This document shows positions 15,578 through 22,802 of a stretch of 26,158 nt of DNA, piece by piece. The position numbers and the translations under genes are program-made. The notes under the pieces were generated by a model. It was given only the letters and a program-made list of their open reading frames with translations. It ran no database searches and was not told the DNA's origin. How positions within the stretch are numbered: position 1 is the stretch's first letter; every line of letters starts with the position of its first letter. The stretch comes from Pseudomonadaceae bacterium (lineage in GTDB: Bacteria; Pseudomonadota; Alphaproteobacteria; UBA2136; UBA6156), in contig CANHVX010000002.1 of NCBI GenBank assembly GCA_947464215.1, positions 1 to 26,158 of the forward strand, read 5' to 3'.

Positions 15578-16105
15578 ATGAGTTTGAAGAACCTCCCCGC
15601 CGGCAAAGAGCCACCCCACGATATTTACGTTGTGGTTGAAAACCCTAAGCATACGCCACACATTAAGTATGAAGTGGACAAAGACACGGGCCTGCTTTTT
15701 GTGGACCGTTTTGCGCCGATGCCGATGGTGTTCCCGGCCCATTATGGGTTCATCAATAACACGCTGGGCGGTGATGGTGACCCTGTGGATGCCTTTGTTT
15801 ATACTGATATTCCTGTGGTGCCGGGGGCGGTTATCCGGTGCCGGCCGGTGGGCGCTTTGCTGACCACCGATGAAAGTGGTGAAGACGCCAAGTTGGTGTG
15901 TGTGCCGCACAAGAAGCTGGACCCACGTTTTGAAAACATAAAGAATTACAGTGATTTGCCGGAGATTTTCCGGGGGCAACTGGAGCAATTTTATGCCCAC
16001 TACAAGAACCTGGAGCCCGGCAAATGGGTGAAGGTGGCGGGATGGGCCGATGCTGCGCAAGCTGCTGAAATAATTGCTAAAGGTATTGCGGACGCCGCCA
16101 AATAA
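15578..16105 (+). CDS. ppa: Inorganic pyrophosphatase (family I)
   Basis: The enzyme hydrolyses pyrophosphate to phosphate, pulling biosynthetic reactions forward. The 175-residue protein is typical of bacterial family I enzymes. The active-site signature DGDPVDAFV with its three Asp residues is present, preceded by APMPMVFPAHYGFINNTLGG. KYEVDKDTGLLFVDR near the N-terminus and VCVPHKKLDPRF with LPEIFRGQLEQFYAHYK in the second half are also conserved. A GGAG lies about 10 bases before the ATG. It stands alone, with a hairpin before it and two terminators after it. Confidence 0.97.
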   Translation: MSLKNLPAGKEPPHDIYVVVENPKHTPHIKYEVDKDTGLLFVDRFAPMPMVFPAHYGFINNTLGGDGDPVDAFVYTDIPVVPGAVIRCRPVGALLTTDESGEDAKLVCVPHKKLDPRFENIKNYSDLPEIFRGQLEQFYAHYKNLEPGKWVKVAGWADAAQAAEIIAKGIADAAK

Positions 16106-16127
16106 AGCGGTGTTTGACCCCCAAAAC

Positions 16128-16151
16128 AGCACCCGGCCTGGGTGCTTTTTT
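16128..16151 (+). terminator. First terminator after ppa
   Basis: AGCACCC and GGGTGCT form a 7-bp stem around GGCCT, followed by five or six T residues. Flanking CCCCAAAA and TTTTGGGG can extend the pairing. It starts about 22 bp after the ppa stop. Confidence 0.9.
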
Positions 16152-16193
16152 GGGGCCAAACGGCGGCACTGGGGGCCGTTTTGACCCCTTTTT
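16152..16193 (+). terminator. Second, tandem terminator after ppa
   Basis: GGGG..AAACGGC pairs with GCCGTTT..CCCC across a 10-base loop with a small internal bulge, and five T residues follow (16189-16193). It shares the GGGG with the first hairpin's extended stem, so the two structures are mutually exclusive at that edge. Confidence 0.65.
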
Positions 16194-16264
16194 GCGGCGC
16201 CCAAGGGTGCTGGCAGGGTACTGGGACGGTGCTGGGGAGGTGCCCGCGCGGCACCCGTTGCCGC

Positions 16265-16283
16265 CGGCGTGACACTCACGCCG
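16265..16283. repeat. Inverted repeat upstream of the rhomboid gene
   Basis: CGGCGTGA and TCACGCCG form a perfect 8-bp inverted repeat around CAC, ending 20 bp before the rhomboid start codon. No T tract follows, so it is not a simple terminator. It could be an operator or a leader hairpin. Confidence 0.45.
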
Positions 16284-16303
16284 CCTTACGCTAGCATCAC
16301 GTC

Positions 16304-16975
16304 ATGATCCCCCTGACCGACAACAACCCCACCCATATCCCCCCTCTGGTGACGTGGTTGCTGATTGGGCTGTGTGTGTTGGTGTTCGTGTGGCACTATG
16401 GGGGCGCCCATGACCCCCATGCGCTGGTGCAGGCTTACGGGTTTATCCCCGCCTACACGCTGGGGGGCGAGCTGGACCCGGATTCTCTCTCGACCGGTTG
16501 GCAGAGCATCTTCACCAGCATGTTTATGCATGGTGACATTGCCCATTTGGGTGGAAACCTGCTTTACCTGTGGGTGTTTGGCGACAACATTGAGCAGGCG
16601 CTGGGGAAAGCCAAGTTTTTGCTGTTTTATCTGCTGGGCGGCGTGGCGGCCGCGCTGACCCAAGGGGCCCTGGACCCGGCCAGCACTATCCCCATGATTG
16701 GGGCCAGTGGCGCAATTTCGGCGGTGTTGGGCGCCTACTTGGTGCTGCACCCGCGCCAGCCGATTACGGTGGCGCTGCCCTATGTCGGCTTCACCCACCT
16801 GCCCGCGTGGGCGGTGCTGGGCAGCTGGTTTGGTTACCAACTGCTTTACGGATTGGCTGTGCCGCAAGATGGCGGCGGGGTGGCCTTCTGGGCACACATT
16901 GGCGGGTTTGTAGCAGGCGTGGTGCTGATTCTGCCGTTTGGGCCCAGGCGTGCGCCGCGGCTTTGGGAAGAGTAG
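16304..16975 (+). CDS. Rhomboid-family intramembrane serine protease
   Basis: The 223-residue membrane protein has about six hydrophobic helices. The Ser-His dyad is readable: Ser135 in IGASGAIS and His198 in FWAHIGGFVAG. The second-helix segment GGNLLYLWVFGDNIEQALG, with HLGGN before it, is typical of rhomboids that cleave substrates within the membrane. The L1 loop region is long and polar (GGAHDPHALVQAYGFIPAY). Substrates cannot be inferred. The gene is alone on its strand, between the ppa terminators and a convergent exported-protein gene 22 bp past its stop. An inverted repeat lies just before the start. Confidence 0.93.
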   Translation: MIPLTDNNPTHIPPLVTWLLIGLCVLVFVWHYGGAHDPHALVQAYGFIPAYTLGGELDPDSLSTGWQSIFTSMFMHGDIAHLGGNLLYLWVFGDNIEQALGKAKFLLFYLLGGVAAALTQGALDPASTIPMIGASGAISAVLGAYLVLHPRQPITVALPYVGFTHLPAWAVLGSWFGYQLLYGLAVPQDGGGVAFWAHIGGFVAGVVLILPFGPRRAPRLWEE

Positions 16976-16997
16976 TGATTCACACAGCTTTCATGTT

Positions 16998-17624
16998 CTA
17001 GTTCGGCCGTGGCACGGTGACGCGTGCCGGTTGGGCGTTGGGGTTGGTGCAAAAATTGCGGATGTAGGTGAAGGCCTGTTTCAGCTCGGTATTCAGTGGG
17101 CCAAACCAGGGCAGATTGGCGGGTTTGAGGGTGGATATCTCGGGCCAGATACCCTGGGCGGCCTGGGTTTGCGCAATGGCCGTGGCGATGAGCAGGTTGG
17201 CGTAGCTTTTATCGGATTGTTCCTGCCGGGCGGCGACCACCGCGAGGTCATTCGCCAAGGTGAGGCTGCGCACGCACAACGCCGCCTGCTGCGGGGACAT
17301 GCCCGGTGATGACGGTGCCACGGGGGCGGGCCGTGGTGTGGGGGCCGGGGCCTGTGCGGCGGGCGCGGGGCCTACGGGTTGAGGTTGGGATGGGGGTTGG
17401 GGCTGGGGCAATGCGGGCGCGGTGGGTGCGGGTTGGGTGGGTGAGGCCGGCAGCACCGTGGGTTCGACCGGAATAACCGTGGGCGTTGGCAACACCACCG
17501 CCGCACCGCCCGGCGCCTGGCCGACGGGGGTTGAGGTGAGCAGAATATCTTTCCCCCCCTGCTGCATGCGCACCGGGGCCAACAGCAGCGGGGCGGCGAG
17601 GCATATGATAAGGGCTTTACGCAT
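16998..17624 (-). CDS. Exported Pro/Ala-rich protein, unknown function
   Basis: The start at 17624 (MRKALIICLAAPLLLAPV) gives 208 residues with an N-terminal signal peptide or anchor of about 20 residues. Residues about 45-110 are a low-complexity linker rich in Pro, Ala and Gln (PTQPAPTAPALPQPQPPSQP). The C-terminal 90 residues look folded: SPQQAALCVRSLTLANDLAV, an Ala-rich helix (YANLLIATAIAQTQAAQG), and a final helix with FTYIRNFCTNP; the two Cys may form a disulfide. The linker would let the C-terminal domain reach through the periplasm. I do not recognise the domain. Its start overlaps the end of the DUF1653 gene by 8 bp, which implies coupling. Confidence 0.75.
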   Translation of the reverse strand: MRKALIICLAAPLLLAPVRMQQGGKDILLTSTPVGQAPGGAAVVLPTPTVIPVEPTVLPASPTQPAPTAPALPQPQPPSQPQPVGPAPAAQAPAPTPRPAPVAPSSPGMSPQQAALCVRSLTLANDLAVVAARQEQSDKSYANLLIATAIAQTQAAQGIWPEISTLKPANLPWFGPLNTELKQAFTYIRNFCTNPNAQPARVTVPRPN

Positions 17625-17835
17625 CGGTTTCGACCTTGTGAAAACGGGGTTGGGGGCCTTGGGGGGTGGAGACCATCTCCTCCCACTCGGCACGGGGACG
17701 ACAAAAAACCTTGCCGCTGCTGGCCTGGATATAGACCATCTGCTCGGTGCCGGTGGCTTCCTGCGTGGCGGTGCACAGCAGCAGATACTCGGCCCCTTTG
17801 TAGTGGCGGTAGCGGGGCAGGGCGGGCATGGGCAT
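17617..17835 (-). CDS. DUF1653-domain protein
   Basis: This small 72-residue protein matches the DUF1653 pattern: LPRYRHYKGAEYLLLCTA at the start, then EQMVYIQASSGKVFCRPRAEW with the conserved VY, F and RP residues, and EEMV. Family members are small soluble beta-rich proteins of unknown function, sometimes fused to other domains. Two start codons (17835 and 17829) are possible. Its last codons overlap the start of the exported Pro/Ala-rich protein, so the two are translated from one mRNA. Confidence 0.8.
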   Translation of the reverse strand: MPMPALPRYRHYKGAEYLLLCTATQEATGTEQMVYIQASSGKVFCRPRAEWEEMVSTPQGPQPRFHKVETDA

Positions 17836-18137
17836 GGCTACGATGCTACCCCATGCAGACGGCGTTGGGGAGAGCCTTTCTGGGCTTAGGGGCGGGGGGA
17901 TTCGGGTTTTCGGATTATCGGATTATCGGTTATGGGGTTGTCGGGAGGGGCTTCGGTTTTTTTGGGGAGGTTCGCTCGAGATTGCCGCGCTTTGCTCGCA
18001 ATGACCCACCCTCTGCTTTGGGGGCTTCGGTGGGGGTGGGTGTGCTTGGGGTGATGACAAAAGGACGCTATTTTGCCTGCGCCTATGGTGTTGTGGTTTT
18101 TGGTAGGTTGGGGGGTAAGGTTTTATGGTGGGGGGAT
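17836..18137. other. Gene-free G-rich intergenic stretch
   Basis: About 300 bp hold no credible gene on either strand. The plus strand is strongly G/T-biased. It contains a short tandem repeat (CGGATTAT twice, then a partial third copy, 17911-17934) and a repeat-like element at 17975-18005. It must include the promoter of the DUF1653 gene, but I see no convincing box. The ihfB terminator marks the right edge. Confidence 0.6.
17975..18005. repeat. Candidate dispersed palindromic repeat copy
   Basis: Read on the minus strand the sequence begins GTCATTGCGAGCAAAGCG and ends GCAATCTCGA. This resembles a short repeat (CATTGCGAGC...GCAATCT) seen in intergenic DNA of many proteobacterial genomes. 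The ends ATTGC and GCAAT are inverted. It is the only copy I found in the window, so its repeat status rests on general knowledge. Confidence 0.45.
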
Positions 18138-18162
18138 AAAAAAACCGCCCTTGCGGGCGGTT
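18138..18162 (-). terminator. Rho-independent terminator after ihfB
   Basis: AACCGCCC and GGGCGGTT form an 8-bp perfect stem around TTGC, followed on the minus strand by seven T residues. It lies 20 bp beyond the ihfB stop. Confidence 0.9.
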
Positions 18163-18181
18163 GGATGAGGTGCGGGCCGCG

Positions 18182-18460
18182 TTATTTGTTGATGCGGGCG
18201 CGGAGCTCTTTGCCGCACTTGAAGAACGGCACACGCTTGGCGGGCACGCTGACGGCGGTGCCGGTGCGCGGGTTGCGACCCTTGCGGGCGGCGCGGGCAC
18301 GCACGCTGAAGGCACCAAAACCCCGCAGCTCGACCCGGCCACCTTCGACCAGGGCACCGGTAATCTCTTCAAACACGGTGTTGACCAACTTTTCCAGATC
18401 GTCGGTCTTCAGGTCTGGGTGGGTGGCGGACAATTTGGTGATCAGTTCGGATTTGGTCAT
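18182..18460 (-). CDS. ihfB: Integration host factor beta subunit / HU-family protein
   Basis: The start at 18460 gives 92 residues beginning MTKSELITKL, as in IHF-beta. The fold is complete: helical N-terminal half (DDLEKLVNTVFEEITGALVEGG), then VELRGFGAFSVRARAARKGRNPRTG, whose Pro in the beta arm intercalates and bends DNA, and KRVPFFKCGKELRARINK. The common FKPGKELR is FKCGKELR here, a Cys for Pro change. IHF bends DNA in replication, recombination and sigma-54 promoters; with FlbD encoded in the same window, its usual partnership is noted, not shown. The sequence fits IhfB better than HU. The alpha subunit is not in the window. Confidence 0.88.
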   Translation of the reverse strand: MTKSELITKLSATHPDLKTDDLEKLVNTVFEEITGALVEGGRVELRGFGAFSVRARAARKGRNPRTGTAVSVPAKRVPFFKCGKELRARINK

Positions 18461-18598
18461 GGTTTTATACCCCCGTCGATGTTGTTTCAATTACCCTTAT
18501 GGCGGCACCATGGCGGAAAAAGATTGCGTTGGCAAGAGGTTATGGGAAAATTGGCGCCCTACACGCCCGCACCCCCCCTGTGCGGCAAGGAGGCTTGC

Positions 18599-19318
18599 CT
18601 AGGCCACCCGGCGCAGATGCGGCAAAATGCTGACCACGTTGCCGCTTGCGCTGGCCTCATCGGCCGGTGGTGGCGGGGGCACCGGTTCCAGCAGCAAAGC
18701 CGCCCCGCGCTCGCCGGGCACACCATCGCGCGTGGGGGCATAGCCCGCGCGGATTTCCACCCCGTAACTGGCCGGGCCGAGCCGCTGCAACAGCATCGCC
18801 GACATCTGCTGCACCAGCGCATCTTCCACACGGCCATCGGCGTCGTGCGGGCGTTTGAGGCTCCAGCCCACACTGATAAGCGCCTGCGGCGCATAGGTGC
18901 TGACCAGCCGGATAAATTGCTCGGGCTCCATGGCCTCGGCCCCGTTGCGCCCGGCCAGCAGATGAAACACATCGGCGTGCAGCACCACCGGCGTTTCCAT
19001 CTCCCAGGTGCGAATAATATCGAGCGTGGGTTCGACCGCGGCGGCGGTGTGCAGGTCGAGCTTCACGCCCTTGCCCGCGGCCTCGGCGGCGGCGAGCCAG
19101 GTGGCAACATCGAGCTCGGACGTAGCATTACGGTGCGTTTTGATGAGCGGTGTGGCATCGGCCCGGCCCATATAGACATCGGCCTCCAGCATGTGCAGCC
19201 CGGCCTCGGCGCATGCAGCTTCCAGCGCCGCCGGCGTGTTCACCCGGTGGGCCCATTGCAGCTGGGCAGGGCTTTCCAGGCTAAAATGGCGTGCGACGGA
19301 CAACATGGGCTTCAGCAT
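18599..19318 (-). CDS. Menorin/FAM151-like (DUF2181) protein
   Basis: The start at 19318 gives 239 residues; 19306 and a longer frame from 19375 are alternatives. The sequence follows the FAM151/menorin pattern closely: QWAHRVNTPAALEAACA, then GLHMLEADVYMG, TPLIKTHRNATSELDVATWL, GKGVKLDLHTAAAVEPTLDI, PVVLHADVFHLLAGRNG and ALISVGWS. The Glu, Asp and His in EAD, KTH and KLDLH match the layout of phosphodiesterase-type TIM barrels, to which this family is thought to be related. There is no signal peptide. The C-terminal 35 residues are Pro-rich and then polar. The biochemical activity is unknown. It ends 138 bp beyond ihfB and starts 85 bp after the ankyrin gene on the same strand. Confidence 0.8.
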   Translation of the reverse strand: MLKPMLSVARHFSLESPAQLQWAHRVNTPAALEAACAEAGLHMLEADVYMGRADATPLIKTHRNATSELDVATWLAAAEAAGKGVKLDLHTAAAVEPTLDIIRTWEMETPVVLHADVFHLLAGRNGAEAMEPEQFIRLVSTYAPQALISVGWSLKRPHDADGRVEDALVQQMSAMLLQRLGPASYGVEIRAGYAPTRDGVPGERGAALLLEPVPPPPPADEASASGNVVSILPHLRRVA

Positions 19319-19403
19319 GGCCGTTCCCCGCCCGCATGACAAGGCCCAACCCGGCTTTATGCTGCGCTTGCCCACGCGGGGCGTGGCATTCTTGCGGGCC
19401 CCG

Positions 19404-20486
19404 CTAGGGGTTTATCCCCCGGGCCCCGCTGCCAAACATGGTGGGCCGCCGCGCCCCATGCGCCAGCAGCACGTTGGCGATGGCGAGGTCGTTATTGCCC
19501 AGCGCGATATCCATCGGCATCAGGCCGTTGCGGTCGCGCACATCGGCCTTGGCGCCGTTTTCCAGCAGCATCTTGGCCAGCTGGTAAAAGCCCCCCGAGG
19601 CCGCCGCGTGCAGGGCGGTGCGGCCCCCGACATCGGCCGCGTTGGGCGCCGCGCCCACCTCGAGCAGGGTTTTGCACATGGTTTGCAGATTCTTCCGCGC
19701 CGCCACCATGAGCGCCGTGTTGCCGAATCTATCGGCCGTGTTGGGGTTGGCGCCCTTGGCAATAAGCAAACGCGCCAGCGTGACGTTGTTGTTTTCCGAC
19801 GCATAAAACAGCGCCGTTGACCCCTCGAGCGTGGAGGCGTCGGCCTTGGCGCCGCTTTCCAGAAGCAAGCCGGCCATGGCGGTAAGATTGGCCGCCGCCG
19901 CCCGGTGCAGCGGCGTTTGCAGATTGGTGGTGGTGGCCTCGATGTTCGCCCCGTTTTTCAGCAGCAATTCCACCGAGCCGGGTTGGTTGCTCTCGGCCGC
20001 TGCGTGCAGGGCTGTGCTGGAAAAAGCGTTGCGGATGTTGGGGTCTATCCCTGATTTGAGAAACGCGTTCAGCGCCCTTTCGTCGCCTTTGCGGGCGGCG
20101 GCAAAAAAGCCCTCGGAGGTGAAGGTGTAGCCTGTTTGGGCTAAAAATTTACGTTCCAGCAGCTGGGTGGCGCTGACGGTGGGGGTTACGCCCGAGGCGT
20201 AGCGGGAAATTTCTTCCGACGTGAGGGGGTTAAAGGTGTTGGCGCCCGTGCCCTCGGGGTTGGTGTATATGACCGGGCGGGGAGTGCTGCGCGTTTCGAA
20301 GATTTGGCCGGGGTAGGTGTTTTCATACGACGGTTTGGGCGGCGTGAGCGCGATGGTGGGGTTGAGAGGGTCTTCGGTGCCCAAGCCCGGTTTGCCCAGC
20401 AACAGCCACACCACCACACACGCCACCGCCGCCACCCCCGCCAGGTGAAGCGGGCTGCGGAGGAATGATGAAAAGCGCGTGGACAT
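19404..20486 (-). CDS. Membrane-anchored ankyrin-repeat protein
   Basis: The start at 20486 (MSTRFSSFLRSPLHLAG) gives 360 residues. A single hydrophobic helix (VAAVACVVVWLLL, about 17-31) anchors the protein, probably with the bulk in the periplasm. A linker of about 90 residues follows, then about seven ankyrin repeats (about 125-350). Typical repeat pieces are STALHAAAESNQPGSVELLL, TPLHRAAAANLTAMAGLLL, TALMVAARKNLQTMCKTLL and TALHAAASGGFYQLAKMLL. Ankyrin repeats bind proteins; the partner is unknown. AAGG about 9 bases before the ATG favours this start over one 120 bp upstream. It is divergent from aspS. Confidence 0.85.
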   Translation of the reverse strand: MSTRFSSFLRSPLHLAGVAAVACVVVWLLLGKPGLGTEDPLNPTIALTPPKPSYENTYPGQIFETRSTPRPVIYTNPEGTGANTFNPLTSEEISRYASGVTPTVSATQLLERKFLAQTGYTFTSEGFFAAARKGDERALNAFLKSGIDPNIRNAFSSTALHAAAESNQPGSVELLLKNGANIEATTTNLQTPLHRAAAANLTAMAGLLLESGAKADASTLEGSTALFYASENNNVTLARLLIAKGANPNTADRFGNTALMVAARKNLQTMCKTLLEVGAAPNAADVGGRTALHAAASGGFYQLAKMLLENGAKADVRDRNGLMPMDIALGNNDLAIANVLLAHGARRPTMFGSGARGINP

Positions 20487-20558
20487 GGGCGGAGCCTTGG
20501 GGAAATGTGCTGTTTGAGGGTTTTTTGGTGCCGTTTGCGGCCTAGTTTGGGCGGGTTT

Positions 20559-20590
20559 GGCTTGACACGTCAAGCCCTGCTGGGCAGGGT
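20559..20590. promoter_or_regulatory. Palindrome and adjacent hairpin in the aspS leader
   Basis: GGCTTGAC-AC-GTCAAGCC (20559-20576) has perfect 8-bp arms around two bases and includes a TTGACA that could serve as a -35 box for aspS. Partly overlapping it is CCCTGC-TGG-GCAGGG (20575-20589). No good -10 hexamer follows at 17 bases (CAGGGT), so activation or a different role is possible. The pair ends about 28 bp before the aspS ATG. Confidence 0.45.
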
Positions 20591-20617
20591 GAGACCGAAA
20601 AGACAAGGATGTGTGCC

Positions 20618-22477
20618 ATGACCGCGACGCCCGCCACCCCCCACGCCCCCGCCGGGAGCCTGCCCTTGAACCCGACCTATCGCACCCACATGTGTGGGGC
20701 CCTGCGCGCCGCCCATGACGGGCACACCGTGCGCGTGGCCGGGTGGGCCTTCCGCCGCCGCGACCACGGCGGCGTGGTGTTTATTGACCTGCGCGACACC
20801 ACGGGCGTGGTACAAGTGGTGTTTAAGCCCGATGCGCTGGGCGCGGCGGCGATTGAGGACATCACCCACACAGGCCTAGAAAGTGTGCTGATGATTGATG
20901 GTGTGGTGCGCCTACGCGGTGAAGGCCTGACCAACCCCAAAATGGCCACCGGGGAGATTGAAATTGATGTGCGTGCCTTTGAGGTGCTGAGCCGTGCCGA
21001 CCCGCTGCCCTATGCGCTGACCGATGACAGTGTGCCGGAAGAGCTGCGGCTTTCTTACCGCTTTTTGGACCTGCGCAGCGACGATGTGGCCGCCACGATG
21101 ATGCTGCGCAGTGACGTGATTGCCAGCATCCGCCAACGGATGTGGGGCCTGGGGTTCCGCGAGTTCCAGACGCCGATTCTGACCGCCAGCAGCCCCGAAG
21201 GCGCGCGCGACTTTTTGGTGCCCAGCCGCATGCACCCGGGCAAATTTTATGCCCTGCCGCAAGCACCCCAGCAATTTAAGCAGCTGTTGATGATTTCCGG
21301 CTTTGACCGCTACTTCCAGATTGCGCCGTGCTTCCGGGATGAGGATGCGCGCGCCGACCGTTCTCCCGCCGACTTTTACCAGTTTGATTTGGAAATGAGT
21401 TTTGTGGAGCAAAAGGACGTGTTCGCGGTGGCCGAACAGGTGGTGGGCGGTGTGTTTGAGGACTTTAAAAACTGGAATGGCAACGGCCGCAAAGCCGGTG
21501 CGATGGCGATGACCCCGGTGGGCAGCTGGCCGCATATTGCCTATGATGACGCGTTGCTGCGCTATGCCAGCGACAAGCCTGACCTGCGTTGCCCGCTGGA
21601 GATTGTGGATGTGAGCGACATCTGGGCGGCGAGTGAATTCAAGGTGTTCAAGGACATTGTGGCCCAAGGTGGTGTGGTGCGGGCGATTGGGGTGAAGGGA
21701 GCGACGACGCAGCCGCGCAGCTGGTTTGATACTATCGGGAAGTGGGCGCAAGACGAACTGGGTGCCCCGGCGGCGCCGGGTTACATCACCTGGAAAGAGG
21801 GTGCGTTTGGCGGGCCGCTGACCAAGTTTTTGAGCGAAGAGCAGATTCGCGCCATGTTCGCCAAGGCGGGTGTGGGTGAGGGGGGTGTGGTGTTTTTTGT
21901 GGCGGGCAAGGAGCCGGGGATTTATAAAATCCTTAAAGACTTACGGTTGCGTTTGGGCCGTGATTGCGGGCACTATGAAACGAGCATTTATAAGTTCTGC
22001 TGGATTGTTGATTTCCCGATGTTTGAGCGGGCCGATGATGGCAGCGTGGACTTCTCGCACAACCCGTTCTCGATGCCGCAGGGTGGTTTGCACGCCTTGG
22101 AAACCCAAGACCCGCTGACCATTAAAGCCTACCAATATGACCTGGTGTGCAACGGCTATGAGCTGTGCAGCGGCGCCATACGGAACCACCTGCCGGAGGT
22201 GATGCTGAAAGCCTTCCGCATTGCTGGCTATGGCGAAGAGACGGTGAAGAGCAAGTTCCGTGGGCTGTGGGAAGCCTTCCACTACGGTGCGCCCCCGCAC
22301 GGCGGCATGGCGCCCGGTGTTGACCGCATTGTGATGCTGCTGGCTGACAGCAATATGGTGCGCGAGGTGATTGCCTTCCCGCTGACGCAGCGCGGTGAAG
22401 ACCTGCTGATGGCGGCGCCTTCCGCCGTAACCGAGAAACAGCTGAAAGAGCTGCATATTAAGGTGGCGGCGAAATAA
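20618..22477 (+). CDS. aspS: Aspartyl-tRNA synthetase
   Basis: The ATG at 20618 is preferred over 20609 because AAGGA lies eight bases before it and overlaps the earlier ATG. The 619-residue class II enzyme has an N-terminal OB anticodon-binding domain (about 15-130, VRVAGWAFRRRDHGGVVFIDLRD), catalytic motif 2 in CFRDEDARADRSPADFYQFD, the bacterial GAD insertion (about 300-430), and motif 3 in GAPPHGGMAPGVDRIVML. The FYQFD form of the motif 2 region is usual in alphaproteobacteria. Whether it also charges tRNA-Asn depends on the presence of gatCAB elsewhere. It is followed by a GC-rich hairpin. Confidence 0.96.
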   Translation: MTATPATPHAPAGSLPLNPTYRTHMCGALRAAHDGHTVRVAGWAFRRRDHGGVVFIDLRDTTGVVQVVFKPDALGAAAIEDITHTGLESVLMIDGVVRLRGEGLTNPKMATGEIEIDVRAFEVLSRADPLPYALTDDSVPEELRLSYRFLDLRSDDVAATMMLRSDVIASIRQRMWGLGFREFQTPILTASSPEGARDFLVPSRMHPGKFYALPQAPQQFKQLLMISGFDRYFQIAPCFRDEDARADRSPADFYQFDLEMSFVEQKDVFAVAEQVVGGVFEDFKNWNGNGRKAGAMAMTPVGSWPHIAYDDALLRYASDKPDLRCPLEIVDVSDIWAASEFKVFKDIVAQGGVVRAIGVKGATTQPRSWFDTIGKWAQDELGAPAAPGYITWKEGAFGGPLTKFLSEEQIRAMFAKAGVGEGGVVFFVAGKEPGIYKILKDLRLRLGRDCGHYETSIYKFCWIVDFPMFERADDGSVDFSHNPFSMPQGGLHALETQDPLTIKAYQYDLVCNGYELCSGAIRNHLPEVMLKAFRIAGYGEETVKSKFRGLWEAFHYGAPPHGGMAPGVDRIVMLLADSNMVREVIAFPLTQRGEDLLMAAPSAVTEKQLKELHIKVAAK

Positions 22478-22488
22478 TTTGGTATGAA

Positions 22489-22514
22489 CAAAGGCCGCCC
22501 GAGGGCGGCCTTTG
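22489..22514. terminator. Hairpin between convergent aspS and the 55-aa gene
   Basis: CAAAGGCCGCC and GGCGGCCTTTG form an 11-bp perfect stem around a four-base loop, just after the aspS stop. Only three T residues are in the stem end on each strand, so it is a strong hairpin with weak T tracts. It can serve both convergent genes. Confidence 0.65.
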
Positions 22515-22522
22515 TGTGAGCG

Positions 22523-22690
22523 TTATTCGTTTTTTTTGGTGGGCCAGACCAGGCCGACCATGAAGGCCGCCGTGCCCGTGGCGAGCGCCACGATGCTGGC
22601 CTCTTTGGCGACCCCGGTTGCCTCGAAGGTGAGGGCCAGCCAGAGCAGGACCATGTGGATGATGAGGCCGATACGCCTTGGTGTGAACAT
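22523..22690 (-). CDS. Small two-helix membrane protein
   Basis: The ATG at 22690, preceded by AAAGGA, gives 55 residues. Two hydrophobic segments are seen: IGLIIHMVLLWLALTF and ASIVALATGTAAFMVGLVW, joined by EATGVAKE, with a basic N-terminus (MFTPRR) and a charged end (PTKKNE). By the positive-inside rule both ends are probably cytoplasmic. I recognise no family. It lies between convergent aspS and the divergent tsaE/amgK gene. Confidence 0.6.
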   Translation of the reverse strand: MFTPRRIGLIIHMVLLWLALTFEATGVAKEASIVALATGTAAFMVGLVWPTKKNE

Positions 22691-22802
22691 GCGTGTCCTT
22701 TCAAACGGAAGGTGGAGATGACGAGCCCTTAACAGGTGTGATACGGCCCGGCAAGCGTTTTTGGGTGCTGATTTTGAGCGATTTATCGGGTAAGGTGGCC
22801 GC

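Noticed and set aside
15152..16279. 375-codon minus-strand frame opposite ppa
   Set aside because: It runs through a terminator hairpin and the conserved ppa gene and shows no domain.
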